Source of the DNA: a virus
Virus record (IMG/VR): IMGVR_UViG_3300028790_000007
Coordinates: 1 to 55,735 of that record
Strand: one strand, 5' to 3'
DNA length: 55,735 nucleotides
Below are positions 31,235-38,257 of the stretch, piece by piece. The first letter of the stretch is position 1; the number at the start of each line of letters is the position of its first letter. The position numbers were made by a program, and so were the translations under genes. The notes under the pieces were generated by a model that worked only from the letters and a program-made list of their open reading frames with translations, searched no databases and was not told the DNA's origin.

Positions 31235-32007
31235 CGGGCGGCGGCCTTGGGGCGGCGGTCCCGTAGCCGGACCTCGGTGAACGGGCGGGACTTCTTGGCG
31301 GTGTTGACGGAGGCGAGGTCTGGGTAGCGGCGGGCCAGTTCCCGCGCCGACCAGTCGATGCGCTCGGGGGTGCGGGTCGCCTGGAGACCGCCGGGCTCGG
31401 TGTAGTAGTTCGCCCGGAACGTGTAGTAGTCGATGCGGACGACGGCGCCGTCATGCAGGTAGTGCCGGATGGACCGCTCGTAGTCTTCCTTGTCGTCCAG
31501 GGTGACCTGCTGGTAGTCGCCCCCGTCGAGGATCGTCCCGAAGATGCCCGCCTCGATGTAGCGGAGGTCGGTGCGGACTCCGGGCCGCATGAAGTACGGG
31601 TTGGGCACCGGGTAGATGCCCCACAGGGTGGCGCCCGCGGCGCGGCAGTGCCCGAAGCCCTCCTCGAACAGCTCGGGGAGGGAGGCGACCGGCACGGTGG
31701 TCTTCGGGTCGATCCACTGCATCACGTCCGTCAGGTCGTCATCGACCTCCATGACGGGCCCCCGCCAGTTGTCGGCGATGAAGTTGCGGGTCCGCATGAT
31801 GGAGCCGGGGGCGCCGGACACGGCAACAGCAGGTAGGGGCAGGTCGGCGGTGCGGATGGCGTCGGTGTAGCTCGCCTCCTCCTCGGCGGTGCCGACGACG
31901 AGGACCACGTCAGCGGGCCGGACACCGCGGGCGTACAGCAGGGGGAGGGTTTTCCGGGTCAGGCACCGCTCCCGGCGGTAGGACGGGACGATGACGGGGA
32001 TGCTCAC
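31231..32007 (-). CDS. TET-associated-type DNA glycosyltransferase (putative)
   Basis: A 258-residue GT-A-like glycosyltransferase. IPVIVPSYRRERCLTRKTLP (residues 3-22) is the nucleotide-sugar-binding start, VEVDDDLTDV (88-95) carries the metal-binding DxD, and DDKEDYERSIRHY (171-183) fits the acceptor/base region. It resembles the phage family that glycosylates oxidised pyrimidines beside TET/JBP enzymes. GTG 32007 overlaps the stop of the dioxygenase gene, so the two are co-translated. It would transfer a sugar to 5-hydroxymethylcytosine in phage DNA. Confidence 0.75.
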   Translation of the reverse strand: MSIPVIVPSYRRERCLTRKTLPLLYARGVRPADVVLVVGTAEEEASYTDAIRTADLPLPAVAVSGAPGSIMRTRNFIADNWRGPVMEVDDDLTDVMQWIDPKTTVPVASLPELFEEGFGHCRAAGATLWGIYPVPNPYFMRPGVRTDLRYIEAGIFGTILDGGDYQQVTLDDKEDYERSIRHYLHDGAVVRIDYYTFRANYYTEPGGLQATRTPERIDWSARELARRYPDLASVNTAKKSRPFTEVRLRDRRPKAAAR

Positions 32008-32951
32008 GGCGCCATCAGCGCCGGGTCGTCGGGTCCGGCGGCCACGTCCGCCTCGGAGGGGAGGAGCAGCGGCGGGGCGGGGGTGATCGTGTGCGCCCTG
32101 GGATCGGCGGCGAAGCCCTGCCCGGCGGCCATAGTGCGTTCCCGTTCGGTGCGGCGAACCTGGGCGGTACGGGTCTCCTCCGCGAAGGTGTGGCAGTCCT
32201 TCATGCCGCGCAGCGCGTAGTAGACGACGGAGAAGCGGTAGCCGTCCGACCGCGTGAGGCGCATGGGGGTGACGCCGTGGACGAGGGCGTGGCCGCAGAA
32301 GAACACGGCCCACCCGTCCCGGCAGGCCACGGTCAGGTCGTACTCGGGCAGGTGCAGGTGGCCGCCGTCGCAGGCGCGGCGGATGACGGGCATCGCCGAC
32401 CAGGTGGGGAAGTTGAAGCCGTCGCGGTGGTACGGCAGTTGGCTGTTCTGGTTGACGACACCGGAGGTCCAGGTGGTCCCGGCCATCTTCCACTCGGGCA
32501 GGACCTCCCGCATGGTCTCCTCGTCGCGGTCGGCAATCGTGGGGTCGATGCCGCGGAGCATGTCAAGGAGGCGGACGGCGTAGGCGTCAAGGGTGGCCTG
32601 CTCGGCGGGCTGCTCTTTCGCGAAGCTGGTCGAGTTGCAGGCTTCCCGGCGCTGCACGGGGCGGCGCGGGGACCAGCCGAACACGCGGGAGGCGTTGCGG
32701 CGGCCGGAGGCGGCCCGGTACGTCTCCCGGATGTCGACGGCGCGGACGGCCCGGCGGAGGTCCGCCACATCCCCCAGCGGCAGATACGCCAGGACCGGGT
32801 CGCTGGTCTCGGCGTCGGTGAACACGGTCGGGGCGGTGACGTTGGGGACACGCTCACCCACGTCGGTGCCGACCAGCTCCGTGGCGTCCTGGGCGGGCAG
32901 GACACGTTTGACCTCAGTGCGTTCGAGGGCGGCGGTGTCAGCTCTGTTCAT
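32004..32951 (-). CDS. TET/JBP-family 2-oxoglutarate/Fe(II) dioxygenase
   Basis: A 315-residue protein. The Fe(II) ligands appear as H175-x-D177 (YHRDGFNFPTW) and H225 (HGVTPMRL), and Arg239 (GYRFSVVYY) would bind 2-oxoglutarate. GGHLHLPEYD and the C-terminal strands complete a double-stranded beta-helix of the TET/JBP type. Phage members oxidise 5-methylcytosine in DNA to hydroxymethylcytosine. The start is ATG 32951, behind GAGGAGCCCC and inside the end of the ParB-like gene. It is followed by the glycosyltransferase and deacetylase genes, which would act on its product. Confidence 0.85.
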   Translation of the reverse strand: MNRADTAALERTEVKRVLPAQDATELVGTDVGERVPNVTAPTVFTDAETSDPVLAYLPLGDVADLRRAVRAVDIRETYRAASGRRNASRVFGWSPRRPVQRREACNSTSFAKEQPAEQATLDAYAVRLLDMLRGIDPTIADRDEETMREVLPEWKMAGTTWTSGVVNQNSQLPYHRDGFNFPTWSAMPVIRRACDGGHLHLPEYDLTVACRDGWAVFFCGHALVHGVTPMRLTRSDGYRFSVVYYALRGMKDCHTFAEETRTAQVRRTERERTMAAGQGFAADPRAHTITPAPPLLLPSEADVAAGPDDPALMAP

Positions 32952-33732
32952 GGGGCTCCTCGGCGGCCTTCTCGGCGACGGCCTCCGCGGCGGCGACGGC
33001 CTCCTCACTGATGGTCGCATCCGGGGCGGGTGGCTCCTCCCCGGTGCGGTCGGAGACGAGGGTCAGCAGCAGCGCCGAGTTGGATTCGACGCCGAGGTCG
33101 GCGGACAGCTTCGCCATGGACTCCACCACCCAGGCGTACTGGGCGAGGGGGAAGATGAGGGCGAGGAAGCGGGTGGCGCGGGACGCGTACCCGGCCTGGT
33201 ACTCGGCGTAGGAGGGGGTCTGCCGGACGTTGGTGCCGTCGGCGGAGCCGCCCTCCCCGTAGGAGGAGCCGGGGGCGCCGACATGGGCGGCGAGGCCCAG
33301 CGGCTCGTCGGGCGGGAAGTCGGCGTCGGCCTCCTCCAGGGACGCCAGCAGGTCGTCGTAGTCGTCCAGGTCGTAGCCGGTGCCCTCCAGGTCCTCCCCC
33401 AGCTCGCGGAGGAGGGTCACCAGGGCCCGGTCGTCGTAGGTGCCGAGGTCGCTGGTGCGGTTGTCGGCGATGACGATGCGGCGGGCGGCGGCGTCGTCCA
33501 CGTCCAGCCACTTGACCTCCGCCTCTACCCAGCCTTCCTGCTGCATGGCGGCGAGGGTGTTGTTCCCGGCGAGGACGTGGCCGGTGCGGTACTGGACGAT
33601 CAGCGGCCGGTACTGGCCGTTGCGGCGGAGGCTGTCCCGGATGGCGTCGAGGTCCCCGCGGCGGGCGTTGCCGGGGTAGGTGGTGAGGGAGTCGAGCGGC
33701 ACCATCTCAGTGCCGGTGGAGGGTGCGGTCAC
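32938..33732 (-). CDS. ParB/Srx-domain protein
   Basis: A 264-residue protein. Residues 10-95 match a ParB/Srx-type fold (LTTYPGNARRGDLDAIRDSL, QYRPLIVQYRTGHVLAGNNT, then VKWLDVDDAAARRIVIADNR). The rest is acidic, with a helical segment (FLALIFPLAQYAWVVESMAK). In many phages this domain is fused to, or next to, a DNA methylase; here no methylase domain follows. It is co-translated with the TET-like gene and probably positions the modification machinery on DNA or acts as a CTP- or nuclease-type switch. GTG 33732 overlaps the previous stop. Confidence 0.75.
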   Translation of the reverse strand: MTAPSTGTEMVPLDSLTTYPGNARRGDLDAIRDSLRRNGQYRPLIVQYRTGHVLAGNNTLAAMQQEGWVEAEVKWLDVDDAAARRIVIADNRTSDLGTYDDRALVTLLRELGEDLEGTGYDLDDYDDLLASLEEADADFPPDEPLGLAAHVGAPGSSYGEGGSADGTNVRQTPSYAEYQAGYASRATRFLALIFPLAQYAWVVESMAKLSADLGVESNSALLLTLVSDRTGEEPPAPDATISEEAVAAAEAVAEKAAEEPHEQS

Positions 33733-34070
33733 AGTTCGATCCGCCGGAGGATGGAGCGGATGGCGCGGTTCAGGTTGAGGATGCGGTCGCCGTCCTCCAT
33801 GAGCCGGTTCGCCAGCGGCGACAGGTCCTCGCTCTGGCGGACCTCGCCGAGGGCGGGCTCCGGGCGCTCCGGGCCGAGGATTGGCTCCAGGCGGCGGTAA
33901 AGCTCCCCGATGGCCTCGTCCAGGGTGCTGATGGCCTCCGCGGTGCGGTCCAGCTCCCGCTCCACGGGGGCGCGGTCGCGGTCGCGCAGCTTGGCGGCCT
34001 TCATCTCCCGCTCGTCCGGGTCACGCATGGGGGCCTCCGAGGTGCTGGCCTCGCTGTCTCCGTAGTTCAT
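33729..34070 (-). CDS. helical hypothetical protein
   Basis: A 113-residue, highly charged helical protein starting at ATG 34070 (ATGA overlap, GGGAGAG ribosome site). KLRDRDRAPVERELDRTAEA suggests a coiled coil. It lies between an HTH-like small protein and the ParB-like gene, at the head of the modification operon. No family recognised. Confidence 0.55.
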   Translation of the reverse strand: MNYGDSEASTSEAPMRDPDEREMKAAKLRDRDRAPVERELDRTAEAISTLDEAIGELYRRLEPILGPERPEPALGEVRQSEDLSPLANRLMEDGDRILNLNRAIRSILRRIEL

Positions 34071-34342
34071 AGCTCTCCCAGCCCCTCGGCGCGACGCGCC
34101 TCTCGATGGATCTTGTAGATGGTCTGCTCGGTGGTGGGGACGGCGGCGGCGATGACGGAGAACAGCACGGGCGGCTCCCTCCGCCGGAGCCGCAGCACGG
34201 TGCGCATGCGGGTCTTGGACAGGGACTCCACTGCGTCCTGGTGTTCCCAGATGGCGGTGGAGGTGTCGCGCAGGGTGGCCAGGTCGGCGTCGGCCTCCGG
34301 GTCACCCGTGGAGGGGATCGGCGTTGGGATGGTCACGGTCAC
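34067..34342 (-). CDS. HTH-like small protein, leaderless
   Basis: A 91-residue protein starting at GTG 34342, seven bases after a TAGGTT -10 box with no ribosome site. The C-terminal half (PVLFSVIAAAVPTTEQTIYK, then IHREARR) looks like a helix-turn-helix. As the first gene before the ParB-TET-glycosyltransferase-deacetylase run, it may regulate the modification operon. TTG 34351 is an alternative start but lies inside the -10 box. Confidence 0.6.
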   Translation of the reverse strand: MTVTIPTPIPSTGDPEADADLATLRDTSTAIWEHQDAVESLSKTRMRTVLRLRRREPPVLFSVIAAAVPTTEQTIYKIHREARRAEGLGEL

Positions 34343-34368
34343 GGGCTCCAACCTAGCGGGGGGGACAG
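34343..34368 (-). promoter_or_regulatory. leaderless promoter of the modification operon
   Basis: Minus strand: CTGTCCCCCCCGCTAGGTT (-10 34355-34350), seven bases, GTG 34342. It is the only clear promoter before the ParB-TET-glycosyltransferase cassette. Confidence 0.65.
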
Positions 34369-34397
34369 TCGGGTGGGGAGTAGTTGCGGGGACGGGA

Positions 34398-34434
34398 CCG
34401 CCCCCCGCCCCAGGATCAGGGGGACGGGGGGCGG
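34398..34434 (-). terminator. GC-rich hairpin
   Basis: Arms CCGCCCCCCG (34398-34407) and CGGGGGGCGG (34425-34434) pair perfectly, with a further CCCC/GGGG pairing inside. It separates the stop at 34453 from the modification operon promoter. No gene is visible between 34369 and 34452. Confidence 0.7.
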
Positions 34435-34452
34435 CGTGTGCGGGGTTGCGGG

Positions 34453-34809
34453 TCAGGAGAGGAGGTCCGCGAGAAGGTCCGGGCCTCGGGTGAGGGAGTC
34501 CACCTCCCCGGCCAGGGCCTCCCAGTAGATGGGCTCCCGCCGGTAGTCGGCGGAGCGCACCACCACCACCCCGGCGTCCCCGGTGATGACCACCGCCTCC
34601 CCGTAGGGGACGGGCTGCCCGTTGTTGCGCAGCTCGGAGCGGTCTACCGCATCAGCGAAGGAGGTGGCGGCGGCCTCCAGCAGTTGCGCCTCCTGCTGCC
34701 TCTCGCGGCGGACGTTGGCGGGGCGCTCCGGGGCGGAGGTGGCGAGGGCCATGACGCGGCGCTGCACGAGGGCGTCGAATCCGGCCCGGTCGAGGGCAGG
34801 GGTGGTCAT
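34453..34809 (-). CDS. hypothetical protein
   Basis: A 118-residue protein starting at ATG 34809 (ATGA overlap). A helical N terminus (ALVQRRVMALATSAPERPAN), then a small beta domain (GEAVVITGDAGVVVVRSADY). No family recognised. It is the last gene of a three-gene unit 35644-34453. Confidence 0.55.
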   Translation of the reverse strand: MTTPALDRAGFDALVQRRVMALATSAPERPANVRRERQQEAQLLEAAATSFADAVDRSELRNNGQPVPYGEAVVITGDAGVVVVRSADYRREPIYWEALAGEVDSLTRGPDLLADLLS

Positions 34810-35150
34810 TCGTACACCTCCACGGAGGTGACGGTGAGGTGCTCGCGGATGCGCATGCCGGGGAACCGCCAGATGGCCTGCTGCGCCTCGCGGGGCCCGT
34901 AGTGGAACGCCCAGGCGGTGCCGTACAGGTCGAGGGCGATCCTGCGGACCAGCTCCCGTTTCGTCTCGTCGGACAGCGGCGTGCCGTCGTCGGTGCGGTC
35001 GGGCAGGACCACCTCCGTGAAGGTGCTCTGCGCGGGCTTGCCGAAGCCGAAGGTGATGAACCAGGAGCGGGACTCGCTGCGGCCGCCGGGGCGGGCGTGG
35101 CGGTCCGGCTCGGCCAGCGTGGCGGCGTAGCTGAGCGTGGGGGCAGTCAC
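34806..35150 (-). CDS. hypothetical protein
   Basis: A 114-residue protein starting at GTG 35150 (GTGA overlap). It has a mixed alpha/beta sequence (SWFITFGFGKPAQSTFTEVV; FHYGPREAQQAIWRFPGMRI). No family recognised. Confidence 0.55.
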   Translation of the reverse strand: MTAPTLSYAATLAEPDRHARPGGRSESRSWFITFGFGKPAQSTFTEVVLPDRTDDGTPLSDETKRELVRRIALDLYGTAWAFHYGPREAQQAIWRFPGMRIREHLTVTSVEVYE

Positions 35151-35644
35151 TGCCCACCGTCCATGCGGGCGTTGTGGGCGCTCCCGGCGGCGTGCGCGAG
35201 GACGCGGGCGTCGGCGGTGTGCAGGTCGGCGAGGGAGGCGTAGGTGGCGGTGGTGCGCACGTCACCCTTCTCGGCGGCATCGGTGGCGGTGCGCAGGTGG
35301 GACAGGGCGTTGGCGAGGTGCGCGTCGGCGGTGGCGGCGAGGTCCTTCCGCTGCTCCTGCCGTCCCTGCATGCGGCCCCGCAGGTAGGCCTCGGTGACGG
35401 CGACCTCCAGCGCGGCGTCGTGGCTGTCGGCCCCGTCGTAGCGGTCGGAGAAGCGGTCCTTGGTGTCCTGCACCACCTGCTCGCCGTGGCTGTCTAGGCG
35501 GGGCCAGGGGGTGAGGGTGTCGGGGTTGATGGCGCCGAGGCGGGCGCATTCGGGGCAGCCCGCGATGGCGGTGTAGTTGCCGAGGTGGGTGTGCTCCTCG
35601 GTGGGGGCGGTGGGCATGGTGTCCTCCGTTGGCGTGGCGGTCAT
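35147..35644 (-). CDS. hypothetical protein with two possible starts
   Basis: A protein of 165 residues from ATG 35644, or 156 from ATG 35617 in the same frame. ATG 35644 lies six bases after a TAGTCT -10 box (leaderless). ATG 35617 is preceded by CCACGCCAACGGAGGACACC, the recurrent ribosome-site element, which here is itself translated. The body has a CPECARLG Cys pair and a helical region (EAYLRGRMQGRQEQRKDLAA). Both starts may be used. The function is unknown. Confidence 0.6.
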   Translation of the reverse strand: MTATPTEDTMPTAPTEEHTHLGNYTAIAGCPECARLGAINPDTLTPWPRLDSHGEQVVQDTKDRFSDRYDGADSHDAALEVAVTEAYLRGRMQGRQEQRKDLAATADAHLANALSHLRTATDAAEKGDVRTTATYASLADLHTADARVLAHAAGSAHNARMDGGQ

Positions 35645-35666
35645 ACCGGGAGACTAACAGGGGGGA
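35645..35666 (-). promoter_or_regulatory. leaderless promoter
   Basis: Minus strand: CTATCCCCCCTGT, TAGTCT (35656-35651), six bases, ATG 35644. Confidence 0.65.
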
Positions 35667-35677
35667 TAGACGCGCGG

Positions 35678-36466
35678 CTATCCCTGGGGTCGGACGCGCC
35701 GGTCGGGGGCGTCCGCGGGCCAGGAGACGATGCGGCCCAGCCCATTGAGGCGGGAGGCGACACGGCCACCCAGCCGGTCGCGGAGGGTTGTGCCGGGCGC
35801 ATTGAGGGTGATGATCGTCGGCAGGCAGGCGTTCCACCGGGCGTTGATGAGCCGGTATACGACCTCCTCCGTCCACTCGGAGACACGCTCCGCTGACAGG
35901 TCGTCCAGCAGCAGCAGCTCCGCCCGCTCCACCTCCTCCAGCGGCACCCGGGGGGTGCGGCCGGGGCGGAGGCTGTCCAGGAACGCGGGCACGTCCACGG
36001 CGACGGCCCGGCAGCCGGTCTGCTGCGCCACCGTGCGCCAGGCGCCGTACGCCTGCCAGGTCTTGCCGCAGCCGACGGGCCCGTTGAGGACGAGTCCTTG
36101 CGCGGCGAGGACACCGCCGCGGAGGGTGCGGGTCACCCAGTCGGCGACGGCCGGATGGTCGGCGGTGGCGTCCCGGTAGCGGGGCGGCACCTGCGCGGCG
36201 GACAGCTCGCGGTTGCGGGCCTGCCGGATCTCGCGGCGCTGCTCCGCCAGGATGCGCTCGCGGCGTTCGCGAGCCTTCCGCTGCTCCTCGCGGTGGGGGC
36301 GGGAGCGCTCCGCGATGCGGTCCACCGCGGCCTTCCAGTCGATGGCCTCCGGCGTGGGTTCCGGCCGCGGGGCGGGGCGGGGGGCGTCCGGGCGGGGAGG
36401 GGAGGCCGCAGCGGCGGCTTCTATCTCCTCCAGGCTGGGGCGGACGGTTCCATTGGCGTGGGTCAC
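35678..36466 (-). CDS. DnaC-like helicase loader ATPase
   Basis: A 262-residue protein. Residues 129-136 (GPVGCGKT) are a Walker A and 184-190 (LLLLDDL) a Walker B, followed by sensor-like TIITLNAPG and an arginine-rich end (DRLGGRVASRL). The N-terminal 100 residues are Pro-rich and then a charged helix. The AAA+ core fits DnaC/IstB-type loaders, which place the replicative helicase (here presumably the host DnaB) on the origin. It follows the replication initiator, whose stop is two bases before GTG 36466. The ribosome site AGGAG lies in the end of that gene. Confidence 0.8.
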   Translation of the reverse strand: MTHANGTVRPSLEEIEAAAAASPPRPDAPRPAPRPEPTPEAIDWKAAVDRIAERSRPHREEQRKARERRERILAEQRREIRQARNRELSAAQVPPRYRDATADHPAVADWVTRTLRGGVLAAQGLVLNGPVGCGKTWQAYGAWRTVAQQTGCRAVAVDVPAFLDSLRPGRTPRVPLEEVERAELLLLDDLSAERVSEWTEEVVYRLINARWNACLPTIITLNAPGTTLRDRLGGRVASRLNGLGRIVSWPADAPDRRVRPQG

Positions 36467-36468
36467 GG

Positions 36469-37296
36469 TCAGAACTCCTGACTGAATGCGTCTGGCGTGG
36501 ACGGCGGCGGATCCTGATAGGGCTGGTGAGGACCATAGTTGGAGCGGGTGACAGAGCGCCCCCGGTTTGCTGCCGCGACGGCATCGAGGTCGTCCTCCCA
36601 GCACCCCGCGTTGAGCCAGGTGGCGGGGTCCTTGATGAACTGCTTGTCGGGGCGGAACGGGTAGCGGGCCACCACCTCCACGATCTTGTCGGGGTCGGCG
36701 CGGCGGGCTGCCTTGGCCCAGGCTCGCCGGGCGGCGTCCTTGCTGACCTTCTTCGGGTAGGCGGCCCAGAACGTGTCGAACAGCTCCGCGACGGAGTGAT
36801 GGGTGACGAGGGCCAGTTGCCTCGCCTCATCGACAGGAGAGTCCGAAGGACTCTCCTTGGTGTTCTCTTCTTTGTCTTCTATAGGGCTGATTATCCGCCG
36901 CGGGTTATCCGCCGCGGATAATCCGCTCCGGCGGGTTTCCGGCTGATCTACCGCGTCGGATCGGCTGGTTTCCCGCCCCCTCGCGGGGAGGAGTTGCCCG
37001 GCGGCGTCGAACGGGTCGGACAGCACGTAATCCACCTCGCCCCACCGGCCGCCGTTGGCGCGTCCGCGGACGCGGGTGAGGTACCCGGCGTTCTCCAGCT
37101 CCGTGAGACCGGAGCGGACAGCCTCCTTGCCGTCGGTGCCGTCGCGGATGATCTGCGCCAGGGACAGCTCGTAGCCCTCGTTGTGAGTGTGCAGGTAGGC
37201 GAGGAGGCCGCGGGCCTTGTAGCCGAGGCGGCGATCACGGGCCCACTCGTTGCGTATCTGGACGAAGCGCACCGTGGGTGGGCGCGTAATCCTCAC
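36469..37296 (-). CDS. replication initiator-like protein
   Basis: A 275-residue protein. Residues 1-95 form a winged-helix domain (LGYKARGLLAYLHTHNEGYE ... GLTELENAGYLTRVRGRANG). A variable linker follows, then a C-terminal domain (FDTFWAAYPKKVSKDAARRA ... IKDPATWLNAGCWEDD) of the type found in phage replisome organisers/DnaD-like proteins. It should bind the origin and recruit the DnaC-like protein encoded next. The linker is encoded by an AT-richer segment with iteron-like repeats (36891-36921). The start GTG 37296 overlaps the stop of a small upstream frame; GTG 37302 is possible. Confidence 0.75.
   Translation of the reverse strand: MRITRPPTVRFVQIRNEWARDRRLGYKARGLLAYLHTHNEGYELSLAQIIRDGTDGKEAVRSGLTELENAGYLTRVRGRANGGRWGEVDYVLSDPFDAAGQLLPARGRETSRSDAVDQPETRRSGLSAADNPRRIISPIEDKEENTKESPSDSPVDEARQLALVTHHSVAELFDTFWAAYPKKVSKDAARRAWAKAARRADPDKIVEVVARYPFRPDKQFIKDPATWLNAGCWEDDLDAVAAANRGRSVTRSNYGPHQPYQDPPPSTPDAFSQEF
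36891..36921. other. candidate replication origin (iterons)
   Basis: TTATCCGCCGCGG occurs twice in tandem (36891-36903 and 36905-36917). The second copy runs into a 17-base palindrome TTATCCGCCGCGGATAA (36905-36921). The flanking bases 36841-36890 are clearly T-rich for this genome. Iterons inside the linker of an initiator gene are the lambda O arrangement, and TTATCC resembles the start of a DnaA box. Confidence 0.5.
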
Positions 37297-37388
37297 CGCC
37301 ACGACGCACCCCGGTGGGTGGCGCTGTCGGGTTGCCGGTCAGCTATCATGAGGTTGGCTCCTTCGGGTCGGACCTTCGGGTTCGGCAC
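37293..37388 (-). CDS. 31-residue leader-peptide-like ORF
   Basis: GTG 37388 is preceded by CCACGCCAATGAAAGGAG, a full match to the recurrent start-associated element. It opens a 31-codon frame (VPNPKVRPEGANLMIADRQP ...). Its TGA overlaps GTG 37296 of the initiator (GTGA). An internal ATG (37349) has its own GAAGGAG. Translation of this short frame would couple to, and may control, initiator synthesis. Confidence 0.5.
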   Translation of the reverse strand: MPNPKVRPEGANLMIADRQPDSATHRGASWR

Positions 37389-37419
37389 CCTCGGTGCTCC
37401 TTTCATTGGCGTGGAAGGC

Positions 37420-37455
37420 GAGTGGCGCCCGGCCCGGTTCCCCCGGCCGCCACTC
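37420..37455 (-). terminator. hairpin before the replication unit
   Basis: GAGTGGCG (37420-37427) pairs with CGCCACTC (37448-37455), with GC-rich sequence between. It lies after the stop at 37491. GGGGGGACAG (minus strand, 37467-37458) and a TAGGCT-like box lie just upstream, so a weak promoter for the replication genes may overlap this interval (37389-37490). Confidence 0.45.
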
Positions 37456-37490
37456 TCATGTGCGGGCTGTCCCCCCGGAGAGGGAGGAGC

Positions 37491-38057
37491 CTATGCCCCC
37501 CGCTCCGCGGGCCCGGCGAGGAGCCGCACCGCCTTGTCGGACAACACCCAGACGGTGTGCTCCCGGCCGTGGTGGATGCGGGTCCGGCCGGAATCCTCCA
37601 GCCACCCGCCGTCCACCAGCTCCCCGCGGCGGGGACGCAGCGAATTGGGGCGGATGCCGGTGGCCGCGCTCAGCTCCACATCGGTGAGGCCGACGAGGGC
37701 GGGGTTACGGGCGACAGCGGCAACGGCGGCGAGGAGCCGGTGCCGCTGGGTGCCTGTCCGCGGTTCGACGGCGGCGGCCGCCGCGATCGAGGTCCGGCGG
37801 GCCGCTCGTTGCCGCTGTCCCGGCCCGGGACGGTCCGGCGGGGGGAGGACACCGGCGGACGGGTCGGAAGCCGTTAGCGAAGCGCTCGCGGCGTCGGCGG
37901 CCGCCGCCCGGAGGAACCGGTGCCCCCGTTCGAGTCCGCGGGCGGCGTCGTCCAGGGTCTTCGCCCAGGCAGCGAGCTGCCGGGCGTTCGCTGTCCCCGC
38001 CCCGCGCATGCGGCGGGCGGTAGCGCGGATAGACTTAACCTCCCCGTCGAGGGTCAC
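37491..38057 (-). CDS. winged-helix DNA-binding protein
   Basis: A 188-residue protein starting at GTG 38057 (GTGA overlap). The N-terminal half is helical and basic (SIRATARRMRGAGTANARQL). The C-terminal half is a winged helix (LVGLTDVELSAATGIRPNSL, RPRRGELVDGGWLEDSG, then HTVWVLSDKAVRLL). It is probably a transcription regulator of the early genes. No closer family is recognised. Confidence 0.65.
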   Translation of the reverse strand: MTLDGEVKSIRATARRMRGAGTANARQLAAWAKTLDDAARGLERGHRFLRAAAADAASASLTASDPSAGVLPPPDRPGPGQRQRAARRTSIAAAAAVEPRTGTQRHRLLAAVAAVARNPALVGLTDVELSAATGIRPNSLRPRRGELVDGGWLEDSGRTRIHHGREHTVWVLSDKAVRLLAGPAERGA

Positions 38058-38257
38058 CGGGTCACGTCCAACAGGTGCCCGGCGGAGGCGTCGCGAGCGG
38101 ACAACGCCCACCGGCAGTCGCAGGCCCACCCGCAGGAGCACGACACCTGCCACCGCACGCTGCTCAAGTTGCGAACACGGGTGTCATGGTCGGGCACGAC
38201 GGCCCGCGGCCCGCGGCGGGCCCGGCCGATGGCGCGACCACGGCCATGCCGGGTCAC
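38054..38257 (-). CDS. small Cys-rich protein
   Basis: A 67-residue basic protein starting at GTG 38257 (GTGA overlap). VSCSCGWACDCRWAL near the C terminus is a Cys cluster like those of small actinobacterial zinc proteins. The N terminus is Arg-rich, so it may bind nucleic acid. The function is unknown. Confidence 0.55.
   Translation of the reverse strand: MTRHGRGRAIGRARRGPRAVVPDHDTRVRNLSSVRWQVSCSCGWACDCRWALSARDASAGHLLDVTR

Noticed and set aside
37389-37490. A further gene between the winged-helix gene and the initiator leader frame
   Set aside because: Only a hairpin, a GGGGGACAG block and the leader element are visible; no frame with a ribosome site and sensible sequence.
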